64,000 nucleotides of DNA from Diphasiastrum complanatum (Eukaryota; Streptophyta; Lycopodiopsida; Lycopodiales; Lycopodiaceae), in the NCBI GenBank assembly GCA_029204225.1, contig MU831842.1, forward strand, positions 37,191 through 101,190, written 5' to 3'. The notes below the pieces were generated by a model. The model worked only from the letters and a program-made list of their open reading frames with translations, did no database searches and had not been told where the DNA came from. Below are positions 38,650 through 50,310 of this stretch, piece by piece (position 1 is the first letter of the stretch; each line of letters begins with the position of its first letter). The translations under genes and the position numbers were made by a program.

Positions 38650-39172
38650 AACATTACCAATTCAACAAGTTAATAGAACAAGAAATACAGATATATCATC
38701 TTATTACAATCATTTGTGTTTGGCCATGGCGGCCTTTTAAAAAGACAATGCTAGCAAATTTTGTAGATGGAGCCAGCCACAAATAGTTTCAATAGTTGGA
38801 TGCCAACATCAGATCAACTTTTTAGTTTAGTAGGTTTGAAACACACCTGATTATGCTAGTCATGGTAAGAATTAGAGATCATAGAAAAAACGAAACCAAA
38901 GCTACCATTGAGTCTCTTCTTGGGTTGCCAACACATCTTTTGGTTTCTTGTATGTAGGAGAGTACCCGAGTCATGTTTGAAATAACAGAACTTCCTTAGA
39001 ATGAGGAAACAGGTTGAGGAGCCACATGCTTGTCAGTATATGGATGTTGAGAATGCTTCTCTACAAGCAACAAGAGAGGCTTTGGGAAATACACAAATGC
39101 AAAAGCCACTATCAACTATATTTTCAAGTTTGATAACAAGCCTTAATCCAAGTATATTATTTACTTGAAAGG

Positions 39173-39611
39173 TTGGCTATGAATTATCTATCTAAGTTTC
39201 TACAAGTGCAAGGTTTAGTGGCCTTGTATAGGATTTATAACAAGGTGCCATTTACAATCAAGGAAGGAAATAAGTACTATACATTTGCTCTTTGTTTAGC
39301 ATTTGTAGAGCCATATTCAATTACCTCTGGATTTTTTACTAAAATAAATCTTGTTGTGTGGGGAGAGATGAAATATTGAAGATGTGAGTAATGATGAGCT
39401 TGTAGCAGTACAAGAGGGGCTTCAAGATGGGCCAATCAACCTTGAAGCTGCTAAAATGTCCAAGAAGTCCATAATGTATACATTATTTGGAAAAACAATG
39501 CGAAGCTTGTTATATGCCAATGGCGCACGTAGTCCTTTGTCAAGATGTTTGATGCATTGTCAAAATTATACTAGAGATGTTAATGAGGTAATGAGGAATA
39601 ACTCAGTGTGA
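39173..39611 (+). pseudogene. Two adjacent unrecognised short frames
   Basis: Frames 39173-39379 and 39384-39611 (68 and 75 codons) are head to tail. The second has KMSKKSIMYTLFGKTMRSLLYANG. They might be a host-gene fragment, as the residue usage looks protein-like, but I do not recognise a family. A frameshift near 39380 would join them. Confidence 0.25.
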
Positions 39612-40277
39612 GGCTACCAACATTAACAATCAAGCTATTAGAAAAACCTAATGTCTTTAAGTTTTTTTTGTATATAGAGTTACACAACTAGTAGTTATAC
39701 ACCTTGGCAACGCCATGTCAAGAAACAAGCTCCAAAGATGTAGCGGTTGAAATTCAAGCTTGCGCCTTGCCGGTCACAATCAACAACTTTGCCATACAGC
39801 GGATCTTTCAGCTTTAGCTTTACCCCTTTGTGGAGTTGACAGATCTGCTTTTATAACCTCCTTTAATTTTACCCCTTTGTGGAGCTGACATATGTGCTTT
39901 TATACCTTTCTTTTGTGTATAGTACATTTGTAAAAATGTACTAATCTTATACTCACTTGCAAAAATAAAATAGCTCAAAAAACGTTTTCAAAGCAATACA
40001 TTACAGTTTATTTATGTGAAGCTTTAAAAGTCACAATATCACACCTGCATTTATTATTTCAAGATTTGGACAAGTAATAAATGTGTAATGCATCTTTACT
40101 ATTTTTAGACACATAATAAGTGCATTACACTTTGTAAGGTACTCTTATTATTATTAAAATATACAATTTTGTTATTTTTAAAAAACTTAAACCTTAAACA
40201 TACTATTATTGGTAAAACGTTGGCTATTTTTAGCAAAAAACAAAAAAAAAAATTTCAAGTGGTTGTCACGGCAAGGG

Positions 40278-40362
40278 AAGGCCCCCGCCCGGGGACCTTC
40301 CGCACCTGGGAGGCACCTCGGGTTGCCGCCCTCAGGTGCCTCCAGGCCCGGAGGGGGCCTTA
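40278..40362. repeat. GC-rich hairpin (85 bp)
   Basis: Outer arms AAGGCCCCCGCCCGGGG and GGCCCGGAGGGGGCCTT, with a nested inner pair GAGGCACCT/AGGTGCCTC (40310-40318 and 40334-40342). It stands out in an AT-rich region. The ORF across it (40169-40690) has no recognised content. Confidence 0.85.
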
Positions 40363-41339
40363 CCCTATACATATAATGTTTAATTTTCAAGCACATATTA
40401 TAATATTTAATTTTGAAGCACATACAAGAAGATCTTGTATTGGAAGGTACGTACAACGAAAAAGAGTACCAGAAGATTTTCCTCCATACCAACGTGGTAA
40501 TTGCTGTGATGCCACACTCAAACCATATGAGTCGCTTATGATTTTACAAATTATACTCAAGCCTTTAACACGACATGCCCTACATTTTAGTACACGATTA
40601 TTGTTTCGAGGTTGTAGCCTAATACTCTTTGTCCCGATGATAGAGTCTAGTGTTCTTGTTGTATCTTGTGTACACAGTTACACTGTATAGTGCTCGTCTC
40701 AACGTTGGTTATTCAATACAAGTTAATCAAAGACTTTTATATAAGATTGGCCAATCAGGCTTTGCCACTGTTAATCCATAAGCGCATTTAGAAAACAAAA
40801 AAGCCACCAGAATAGACTTCAATAGAGCAAAAATTCTGATATTGAATCCTTTGGCGAAAGTCCATATAATTGACACTGGGTTTTTGCAGTATTGAAATAT
40901 GTGATTTTCAGACTATCTCATCATCATTTGTGTAATTTGATTATCCCAAGATATATGATTTCCCCATGTGTCGCCCATTACTCCCAGGCACTAGCAGACG
41001 TACTTGGACATTCTTGGCAACCTATAGGCTTGATTACTCAATAAACAAACGTCATTTTTCCATTTGTGCAGGGCACTCCGAAATTGCACTCGTCCTGTTT
41101 CAAAATGAATTGATAACAAAATACTATTCAGGTAAGCCTTTCCGTAATATGTGTATTTGTTTAAAAAGCAGACCCCACACGTGAAATTCATTTATTTCGT
41201 GAAGGGCGTATTCTCTACTTACACGTCAGCCTGAAAATTCAAAGATGCTGAACACGACATGGGCGTAAGCCAGACTTGAAACAATCCAATTCAGGTTGCC
41301 CCAAAGATGGCCTTTGTTGGACCAACTGTAACATAACTC

Positions 41340-41790
41340 ATGCCCCCCCCCCCCCCACCCACCCTTTTTCGTTGGGGCGTTAAAGCATGGGGCCACGCGT
41401 GTTTAGTGTTTGGCCCCGGCCCAGTGGCTGGACACCATGTGGCCCCAATGCCCGGGTCGGTGGGGACTGCAAAAATCCCTCGCGCGATCGATTTTGACGG
41501 GCACGGGCAATCGGGAGCGCTTGAGCGGGCAGGACAGCGCCCATAGGCATCGGGCAGCGCGGAATGGCGTCGGGTAGGGCCTCTGGGTGGCGCAAGGCAC
41601 CTACACACCCAGGCACACACTAGTGCATGTTTGCTTATAAATTTGCCTCCAGGAATCCCAAAAATGTGCCAAACACATGGTGCCAGGGCAGCCATTTAAA
41701 AAAAAAAAACATGTGGTTGAGGGCGCACCGGGGCCAAATGGCCACCGTGCCTCTGAGATGCGAGGCCCCCCCTCCCCCACTTCCTTCCGT
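41340..41790. other. GC-rich island with homopolymer tracts
   Basis: About 450 bp far richer in G+C than the flanks. It starts with a run of about 15 C, includes GCGCGATCGA, many GGGC/GCCC words and a TTAAAAAAAAAAAAC tract near 41697, and ends with GGCCCCCCCTCCCCC. Several overlapping frames are open on both strands because of the low A+T, and none looks like protein. It may be a GC-rich transposon or a CpG island relic. Confidence 0.6.
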
Positions 41791-42920
41791 GTGAACCTGA
41801 GCACATGACATTTGCTATCTCTTGTTGAGTATGGGCAATAGGAACACAATTTAAACAACCTAGATTCAAATGAATCTAATAAATTCTTATTACTCTAACA
41901 AAAGTATTTGAAATTTATTTACTAGAAATGTTCTAACCTTAACAATATTCCATACATGTATTTCATTCACACACTTGGCCTTCCTTCTTTATAATGTTTC
42001 TGTAGCATCACTATTATCTTTTGCTATTGATTCTCTCAACTGCTTGGAGTTGTTTCTTAAAACATGTGACAAGATGACTTAGCCCTATTCTCACTAAGCT
42101 CCTCAAAATGATCTCTTCTCCACCATCAACTACCATTTTGGCCCTCGCTTTGATCATGGCAAACAACACTAGTTCATATCTAGAATATGGTGGGAGACTT
42201 TTGCAACATTCTATGATATCACTACAAATTTGCACTATACACCTTCATATAGGCCAAATCAAGGTTAAAACATGAGACTTTTAAAAAAAAATTAGAGTAA
42301 CAACCATGATTCATGATTTGAGCCTTGTCTATTCGAAGAGGAACCCACCAATCTTGCTCACCATGGATATGCTATTATTCAACATATAACAACTTTTAAC
42401 TTGTACAATTGATTTCAAAGCTTGGAAATGCTTTTCATTTTGTTGGAACTTTGATTGGGTATATTTTCTTCATAGTATCCATACCTGATCTCAAGTTTCA
42501 TCAAACATTAATCTTCGCGTAAATCATTGGAGGATGTTAAAAGCGTCCCTATTGCATAACTAGGTGTATAAGCATGGTTCTTGTGGAATCATTGTGGTAG
42601 CCTTGAAATTTGTGACCAAATCCATAATCTATTTATTGTGCACAAAGGAACAAGCCCAAAATCCTTGAATCTAAGCATTTGTGCACAAAGGGATCTATAA
42701 GAGGTAGTCCTTATGCATAAGAAACATCCAATTATTCCCTGTTATTCCCTCCATCTTTATGAAGTTTATGTCCTCGTGGAAACTTCACAATCTTTCTCCA
42801 CTGGGTAATGGCTTCAGAGGGCCCTCCTTTCCACCCTCTAAACCCACTCCTAAGCGGAATAGCATACTGGATCCAGTTTTGAGATCTTCGTTGCATGGGG
42901 AAGAGCTCTTAGCCTATCTA
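41791..42920. other. No gene recognised
   Basis: ORFs up to 73 codons without recognisable motifs (for example 42014-42235 minus). No repeats of note were seen. Confidence 0.45.
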
Positions 42921-42926
42921 TCAAGA

Positions 42927-43010
42927 AAATTGACTATGGTTGCATAGTTATATGCATTGATGTACAAATTGACTATGGTTGCGCACTTATGCATTGATGT
43001 ACAAGTAGTT
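42927..43010. repeat. 39-bp tandem duplication
   Basis: AAATTGACTATGGTTGC...GCATTGATGTAC occurs at 42927 and 42966 with a few differences. Confidence 0.9.
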
Positions 43011-43186
43011 GGTGTGACATAGATGGCCCACACTCCAATCTCCATTTTTGTCCTGAAGGGACATATAGGAGTCTTGTCATATGAGCTCCAAAACATACCT
43101 ATGGAGTATGTAATTGTAATTTAATTCATTTTATGCTCTGTGCGAGACCCTGCGGCCTAAGCAAAGAGAGAGCCCTGTTGCTTGCT

Positions 43187-43187
<1 letters not shown>

Positions 43188-43252
<65 letters not shown>
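43188..43252. repeat. (GA)n microsatellite
   Basis: About 32 AG units directly left of the MITE-like element and about 1.1 kb upstream of the DUF506 start codon. Confidence 0.97.
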
Positions 43253-43256
<4 letters not shown>

Positions 43257-43495
43257 AATTATGTAAGGTAGTGGCGTATGGGTTGGGCCATTACCACTCA
43301 TAACCCAAAGGGGTTGGCCTAGTTGGTTAGCTTGGCATCCAAAGTTTCTTTGGTCCCAAGTTCGAGCCTCCCTTGAAAACCAAGAAGCATTACCACTCAT
43401 AATGGAGTCCCCAAACAATTTGTGACCTTCGTCGCTCGCTGCTTGGGACTTGGATTATTTGTGGTAACGACCTCAAAATGGTGGTTACCTATACA
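43257..43495. mobile_element. MITE-like palindromic element carrying a SINE
   Basis: Paralogue of 11455-11590. Ends AATTATGTAAGGTAGTGG and GTGGTTACCTATAC are imperfect inverted repeats. The middle GGAGTCCCCAAACAATTTGTGACC...CGCTCGCTG...GGATTATTTGTGGTAACG aligns with the other copy. The extra ~100 bp is the SINE and its target duplication. It lies just upstream of the DUF506 gene's likely promoter. Confidence 0.65.
43289..43402 (+). mobile_element. Short tRNA-derived SINE with 15-bp target duplication
   Basis: The insert 43304-43387 (84 bp) is flanked by perfect copies of CATTACCACTCATAA at 43289-43303 and 43388-43402. It contains GGTTGGCCTAGTTGGTTAGC, a tRNA-like A box, and AAGTTCGAGCCTCCC, a B box, spaced as in pol III promoters of plant SINEs. 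The paralogous site at 11.49 kb lacks the insert. It has no long poly(A) tail; the 3' end is GAAAACCAAGAAG. Confidence 0.82.
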
Positions 43496-43659
43496 AAAGT
43501 CCCTTGGATGGGGCCTTCCACCATAAGTAGTATGTTCAAGCATATTGGGCATATCAACATTCACATACGAGATTGCCTAGCTACCCTAAATCTAGCATTT
43601 GCTACCCTAAACCTAGAATTTGTGTAGGGGGTGTTTGGTGAAGCATTAAAAATGCCACA

Positions 43660-44387
43660 AATAACAATCTCTCTCTCCTCTTCCGTTTCCTTTTTCTCTC
43701 TCTTTTACGGTTCGTTGGTTCGCGTATCTTTTACCTGAACGGTGAGGCTTTCCTTTGTCACGCTATGCTTTGCTATTTTCTGTGATCGCAACCAAACCCG
43801 TTTTTGTCCTACGACTGGGAAGAAGCTAGACAATCATCCCTCTATCGCAGAAGAGAATCCCGGGTCTCGGCCGGCTGCTGGAGGAACCCAATAAGAGGGT
43901 AACATTCGTGTGTGCTTTAATTGAGCAGGGCGACATCATGCTCTTGCACTTTCTGATCAGTGACCTCAGATCTCACTTTTAAAGGTCCAGTTACCCTCCG
44001 GAGTTGGAACAGATTTAGTTGTGGTGCTGGTTGAAGGTGTGTTTCGGCAAATTGTCTTAATTGTTATGCGAATTTTCCTGTTAAGCTGCTGGAGGTTAGG
44101 GCTGATCCTCGAATTGCTGATAGTTATTGGATCGCATGTTAAAAGACCGATATGTCTAAGAGATCTGTAATTAGTTAAGGAAATTTTTCTTGATAGATTA
44201 GAGTGATTCTGCTGGTGGCATTTGGCTTATAATATCAACTGAATTCTGGTGAGCAGCTTTATACAGATTCGCAAACGATAAGTTTGTTCTTTGTTATTTG
44301 AACTGTTTGATATCTGGCCGTTTATTGAAATTCCAACTCTCTCACATTCTTTATTTCTGATTGATAGTACGAGTTGTGTTTTCAGAA
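43660..44387 (+). promoter_or_regulatory. Likely promoter, 5' UTR and 5'-UTR intron of the DUF506 gene
   Basis: A pyrimidine-rich patch (CTCTCTCTCCTCTTCC and TTTTCTCTCTCTTTTACGG, 43670-43711) looks like a plant Y patch or early 5' UTR. A polypyrimidine-AG acceptor (GTGTTTTCAG) ends at 44384, three bases before the ATG. This suggests the start codon sits just inside exon 2 after a 5'-UTR intron. A candidate donor is GAGG/GTAACA near 43898. The UTR exon limits are inference. Confidence 0.55.
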
Positions 44388-45938
44388 ATGCCTGGACTTT
44401 TCTATCATTGGTCTCTGAACAGAATCGACTCTGCAGCGATCCAGCCCACTGAGTTGCCTTATTTTCCATTAAGACATTCATGGGATTCCTTGGTGAACAG
44501 TTTTCAGCCACCTACGCAGGAAACTCTGGACTGTGTCCCTGCCAAACAAAGAGGGCACAAATCCACTCAAGCTCGTCCTTCATGGATGACTCAAATAGAG
44601 GGGTCACAATCTAAAGAATTGAATTTGATATCTACCAGAAATGCAAAATCATGCTCGATTCAATATGGTTCTGGAATTGAGAGTAGCGAAAGCGAGACTG
44701 ATCTCGCTGCAATGGTTCACGAATTTATTGAAACTGGAAGCCACGGCTTTGATCAATTAGACGGCAGTGACAGTGACCGTGGTTCCTCAAGTCCTGCCAA
44801 ACTTCGAGATAATCTGCAGGTGAGACTTATATCCCGCGTTTTAAGCTCATTAGCTAATTGTAAAAAGGTAGTGGACAATCGCAGGCTTGGTATCCAAGGC
44901 CTCTTGCACTTTGTGTATAGCAAGTCGCAGGAATTTTAGGGGCTATATTCCAAATACAATTTTTGATGAATTTGCCAGGATTGAGCATTATGGAACTCTT
45001 TGTGCATCAATTCGCAAGCGGAATAATACTGCTTCATCTTCTTGCGGATCTGCAGGCGTTTACATCATCCAAGTCACCTCTGGAGAAAAGCTTATTGACT
45101 GTATTGAAGAAAATTATACCTGTAATATATGAGCAAATAGATTTGGTATGTCTTGAGCAGAAAACCGAATGTAAGGCTGGTTGTGTACGGCGTCTTATAG
45201 TCAAGTATCTCAGGTCTATGGGAAGTGATGCATCTATCTGTAAATTGAAGTGGCAGAGCCCAGGAAAAGTCCTTGGAGGTAAATTTTTGTTGCGAAAAAT
45301 TGTGTTGCTTTTGTTCATATTGGTATCTTATCAGTAGCATAAGACACTTCTGCTGTTTAAATGACCTGAGCGACGCTTCAAACCTCCATTCTGCAGGCGA
45401 CTCTTACGCTGGTGAATACGAATATCTTGATGTCATGTTGGATAAAGGTTGTGTTAATGAAAAGCGCTTGATTATTGATCTAGATTTTCAGTCGCAGTTT
45501 GAAATTGCTCGTCCAACACAGCACTATCTTGAGACGTTGAAACTTTTGCCGGCGGTTTTCATTGGTTCTGTTGAGAACCTTGACCAGATTTTGCAAGTCA
45601 TGTCTGACGCTGCAAGATGCTCCCTTAAGCAGAACTCTATGCATCTACCACCATGGAGAACACTTGACTACATGCGTGCGAAATGGCTCTCTCCTTGTGA
45701 GCGCATAACTGATGCTTTGCCACCACTTGTGAAGAAAGGAATAGATTCCTCTGATGGCCATAGCCTTTGTAACTGTTCAGAAAGTAACCAGTGCCTGGAA
45801 CTTCTAAGACGCATAAAGGCAAGCCTTCTTGGCGGTTCAGAGAAAGTTTGCAGTACTTCAGTCTCGTTCGAGCACAAAAGAAGTATTGACTCCTGGAGGA
45901 AGAAGAAAATAATTAACGATTCCCGTTACAGTAGCTAA
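44388..45938 (+). CDS. DUF506 (PDDEXK_6, PF04720-like) protein, three coding exons
   Basis: Exons 44388-44819, 45056-45278 and 45397-45938 join in frame (phase 0, then phase 1) at consensus GT...AG sites (CTGCAG/GTGAGA, TCTGCAG/GCG, TTGGAG/GTAAAT, TTCTGCAG/GCG) to give 398 residues. Start: first ATG, MPGLFYHWSLNRID. Residues ~108-120 (ESETDLAAMVHEFIE) are the acidic family block; S/D-rich SDSDRGSSSP follows. The conserved domain runs ~145-330: CVRRLIVKYLRSMGSDASICKLKW, GEYEYLDV, then EKRLIIDLDFQSQFEIARPT (residues 240-259), LPAVFIGS, and LPPWRTLDYMRAKW. The tail is basic (HKRSIDSWRKKK). DUF506 proteins are plant-specific and predicted to have a PD-(D/E)XK nuclease-like fold; some are linked to root-hair growth and nutrient stress, but no biochemical activity is established. 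No signal peptide or membrane segment. This is the only intact host gene recognised here. Confidence 0.92.
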
Positions 45939-46777
45939 CATGAATCTTGATGAAGCCTAGCACAGGCATCATCCAGCCATCTATCCCAACTTCGAAACCT
46001 TTGCCTGTTCATGCAGAACTTTAGGAGAGTATTCAAGTGTAAAATCACGGCTCTCTTAATAATAGACCTTCAAATCATTGTAGCGAGTATAAAAAGCAAC
46101 AATTCCATCCGTTTAGGTTTTTTACTGCTGAAGTCTACTTTTTGGAAGGGTTTGATTTTCATTGCGAATGCAATCTATTCCCGAGTCATACCATTGATAG
46201 TAATGGGACATGGGAGTTCAGCGAGAGATTTGATTTTGATCACAATCTGTCAATCTCCTGTGGAGGTAATCTTGACACCATCGTGCAGAATCAAGAGTAC
46301 AAATCCGTGCTGAATAAGGCGATGCAATAGTACGTTGGCTATGCCAATTTTGATAAAACAGATGTTAGAATAAAGGCAATAATAGTAGTGCCGGTAGTAA
46401 TAAGTATCATCAACTTCGTATCTCTTTGTGAGGTCAAGAATGATACAACTTTGCTGGTTTCTGAACGAGGACTCTGAATCGTAAGGTTTGCAAGGATGAA
46501 ATTTGGCAAGCCGTTTTTGTTTGCCTGAATGCTCAACTGTGTCGATTTTTACAGACATAAAAGTTGTCACCTTAGAAAGTGACTTGGATGTTGGATAATA
46601 TATCGAAATGGCAATGTCAGTGACTAAGTATCATATATTATAATGTATCGGGACTATGTAAGTATAGTCTCAAGCTTTTCCGTTAATGTTTGTCCACTGT
46701 TCAATATGGCATATCACTTCGTGTTACTGAATGATATAATTCCTGCAGAAAAGCTGTCAATAAGATAGACCACCTGT
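45939..46777 (+). other. Probable 3' UTR and downstream flank
   Basis: No further coding homology. AATAAAGG at about 46370 is a candidate poly(A) signal, with a GT-rich stretch after it. ORFs here (46011-46330) have no family resemblance. Confidence 0.45.
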
Positions 46778-46922
46778 GAAAAGGAGTATTGCAACCAATG
46801 TAATCTAATCTACGACTATACAATGTACATTGAAGATCTCAGAACGAGATAGAAAAGGAGTATTGCAACCAATGTAGATATCTACGACTTTACAATGTAC
46901 ATTGAAGATCTCAGAACGAGAT
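46778..46922. repeat. 74-bp tandem duplication
   Basis: GAAAAGGAGTATTGCAACCAATG...GAAGATCTCAGAACGAGAT occurs at 46778 and 46852 with a 3-bp indel and a substitution. Confidence 0.95.
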
Positions 46923-49900
46923 TTTTGCTTAACCATTAAATAACCTGTTCCCCAGTTAGGGACAAGTAAATATGCAGACATGATGAACCTTCAGAAGTAA
47001 AGTTCCGGTTCTCAAAAATCTTCCTTCTCACCTTTTTACAAAGTACGGCTTAAAGTTTCTACTTTTTCGGTACTGGCATAAATCAGGACCCTCCTTTTTC
47101 ACCTGGACATGCCAGATTTAAACTGAAACTTTTTCTTGCTTTTGGTATTATCCAATGTATGGACACCAGGACATCAATTTTTGAAAGGGCTCTGCTAATA
47201 AACTCCTATTTCCTTTTGCCTGCCACACAATTCGTCATCTAAGGACTTTATCTAAAAGGAAGTTGCTGAGTCCCGACCATATCAATTCTTAGATTTGGTG
47301 CTACATCTTTTCATGTATTACAGAAGATGACCAAACTTTGTCGAGAATCATTATTTTTGAATTCAGTGGGCAAAGCTAGTTTACTTTAAACTGATCCTCA
47401 CCGAAGATCTTTAAAACTTTTCAGTGCATGGTGAAGCGTCTTGATTTGTTACTTTTTGAGGGTGGTTTTGAATTGCACAATTGACCTTAAAGTTTTCTCC
47501 TGGTTCAACTGGCTAGCAAGTTAGCAACTATATTTTTCCAGCTCGAGGCTGTGATTTAGGATGTGGCGTACCGTTGCCAACAAATATAAGCTCTGAACTC
47601 TGAAGTTTAGGTCAAAACTCCCAACTAATGTAATAGCCATGAAACAAGATCCCGAAAAAGCAGGATAATTTCTCTTTAGTCTCCTTGAGGTCAGGAGTTC
47701 AACTGCAAACCACAGCACAACTGAGGACGTTCAGGATAACTGATGATATGTAGGAAAACATAAATTATTTGGGTATGTATACTAGATTTTTATTTTGGGT
47801 CTGATTTTTGTTCAGGTTGTTCACTTTCAGCTGCTTTGTGAGAGAGATTATGCAAGGTTGGCTTTGCATTTTAGTGTGCGTTCCAGTTGAGGACGAAACT
47901 CTGCAAAACGGATGCAGTTCTAAGGAAATAACAGCCTAACTTGTTCCTAGTAGAAGTGTGCAGCCTGCTTTGACAAATTATGCCTGCCTACTCTTTTCAG
48001 ATGTTTCTTTTATAACCCAAAGCTTACTTATTAAGTAGGAAGGTTTTGAGCATGGAAAGTGACCTGATAGTTTTTGCTGGGTTATTCTTTATCTTCAAAA
48101 CGCATTTGTTATCGTCTCTCGGTAGTTTTGGAAAGAATTAACAAAGAAAGTTTAAATTTGTTACACATGAAAAAATTTCATTCTCAAAACAATTAGTTTC
48201 ATTTTTCCTGCCTTGTCTTGCCACACGCCATAAATGGTGAGTTGGTGTATTGTGCTTCTGTTGGACTTTGCCCACCCAAGTTCTTGATTCTTTATAAATC
48301 TCACGGATTGATAAAACTGAAAAGCCAATTTTCACGAACCATGAAGGATCTTCTAGTGAGCTTTTCATTAAAAGTTGACTCTTAATAAGAGAACCTCGCC
48401 AAACATTTGGACTTGCCTTGGTCAAAAGGTCACTATCAAATTCTCTCAAAACTTCCAAATTGTTGTTTAGTTCCATTGTCTATGCTTGACTTACCATATT
48501 TTGCCCCAAAAAGTAAAACTCTTAGGTGAGAAAATGTACACACAAATATGAAGAGAACATTTCATAAAGGAAATTCTTGAGAACTATCGTGGGATAAGCC
48601 TTCCCTAGATAAAATCATATATCATCAAAAGAAATTCTTGAAATTTGTTATGTTGCATAAAGCCTCATTTCTCAAAGTGTCCATTTCACATTTCTCAACT
48701 TGTTGGAAGAAATTTTGTGTAAAGTAAGAAGAAATGTACATTTTTCGAAGATACTAGAGAACCAAAAGAAGAGAAAGCTCTAGGATAAAAAATAAAACAA
48801 TTGAACCACCTTGAATTACAATAGTAGAAGGAATGGGTGTGATTTTGAAGAGGTAGTGTTGAAAATACACGTGGTTAGCTTTTGTTGTCATCATTGTGGA
48901 TTATTTTTCCATGGTCTTTCATAGTGTACAAGGTTCATATGTTAAGGACAATGATGATGTTATGGCCTTTGATTAAACCAATTTGGTCTCTTGCTATAAC
49001 CCTAGTAAGGATGGGCCTAAGTTTAGGAGGTTTAACCAATGAAATTGTAAGTTGTGTTGGAGTATGAATGTGGGCAAGCCTCAAAATGATCCATTTCGAG
49101 AAGTGCTCACCTTTACTATAGTAGCGAACAATATTTTTCTCAAGACTTTCTTTAAATATATTGGAAAACTCTTGGTGATACCATTTGGGTCAAGTGTCTT
49201 GTTTGGATTGCAACTATTGCCTTTATTTTTGTAGTCTTATTTTAAAGATAGGTACATCCAATCTAAGGTTTTTGGTTTAGTTGTGATATTATATTCTATT
49301 GTTTAGAGTAATGTCTCTTGAATAGTTTAAAAAGTTCTTAGTGAAGGGCAAAAAATGAAGTGCTTTTTTCTCTTCTTTTTATACAGGGCATGAAAGATTT
49401 TGTAAAAGGCTAGAGACAAGCTCAAATCAGAATGCTAAAAAGACAACTTTGGTACATTTTTCACAAGCATTGTCATTTCCATTTTGCCATAGAGGGTTCC
49501 TCCTAAGTGCATTTGAGTTGGATTTCATCATTATAAGTTTGGTTTCCATTTGATAGCGTGATTTACATAAAATTGCTATATATCTGTGTTGTCAATCTTC
49601 ATAGAATTGCCATTGAGTAGAAGGATTGCAAATACATCTTTTTTTAATCTGATATGATCTTTTATAAATGTTTAGAATTTGTTTCCCAACATACATAGAG
49701 TGCTTTTTTTTTTTTTAACACAATATTAAAGTTTGTGCATTTTGTCTACATTTAATCAGGTTTGATCTAGATATTCATATTTTAATCACAAATGACAGTT
49801 TGTCATCATTATCTTGGAAACAAGTGCAATATTGAAATCTTCTAATTATTCTATTTGAAAGATTAGAATATACGATTTGATAAGTGTTGTAGTTGGTGTG

Positions 49901-50098
49901 AAAAATATGCAAAATTTAGCTTGATTATTTTTCACTTTCATGTACACGTGTCCATCACTACCTTGTACATATTTTTATGATGATTAAGAAAAGTCAATAG
50001 GCTTTCATCTCAAATTCTAGTGAGATGATGACACTTTTCACAAAATGTAAGGATTAGAAATTTGTAAGTAATACATTCAAATCCACATCTCAGTTGCT
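46923..50098. other. No gene recognised over ~3.2 kb
   Basis: Short frames such as 48138-48476 (minus, 112 codons) and 48882-49067 (plus) show no motif. The stretch from about 49700 may belong to the LTR that ends at 50628. A run of T lies at 49707-49717. Confidence 0.45.
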
Positions 50099-50310
50099 CA
50101 TGAGGTCCAATCATGTTAAAAAGTGTAGATCATGAGGGCAATAACATTAAGATCATGTGGCCCAATCATGTTAAGAAGTGCACATCATGAGGCCCAATCA
50201 TATTGTGAGATGCAAATCATGAGGCCCAATCATCTTGAGAGGTGCAAATCTTGGGATCCAATAATGATGTGAGCTGCAATCTATGGGGTCCAATCAAAAT
50301 TACAAGTTTC
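50099..50310. repeat. Degenerate satellite, ~32-bp unit, about 6.5 copies
   Basis: Units begin CATGAGG.CCAATCAT and end GTGCAAAT or GTGCACAT. The middle three are the most alike, and the outer ones have drifted (CTTGGGATCCAATAATG, TATGGGGTCCAATCA). It lies within a probable LTR, upstream of its end at 50628. Confidence 0.88.

Noticed and set aside
40169-40690. 173-codon plus-strand ORF
   Set aside because: It crosses the GC-rich hairpin and AT-rich flanks without any domain-like pattern, and an opposite-strand ORF covers the same hairpin.
41291-41858. Overlapping ORFs of 65-134 codons in the GC-rich island
   Set aside because: Open in several frames on both strands because of low A+T. There are no motifs, and the Pro/Cys-rich content follows from the base composition.
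43304-43387. A genuine tRNA gene
   Set aside because: A and B boxes are present, but the sequence cannot form a full cloverleaf with proper anticodon and acceptor stems, and the 15-bp flanking duplication points to a SINE.
44361-44387. Upstream TTG start for the DUF506 frame
   Set aside because: Not an ATG. A good splice acceptor ends at 44384 and the first ATG is at 44388.
44820-44939. Continuation of DUF506 exon 1 to the stop at 44939
   Set aside because: The sequence after CTGCAG/GTGAGA has no family similarity. Splicing to 45056 restores the conserved domain in frame.
48138-48476. 112-codon minus-strand ORF
   Set aside because: No recognisable motif, no neighbouring exons, and length compatible with chance in this composition.
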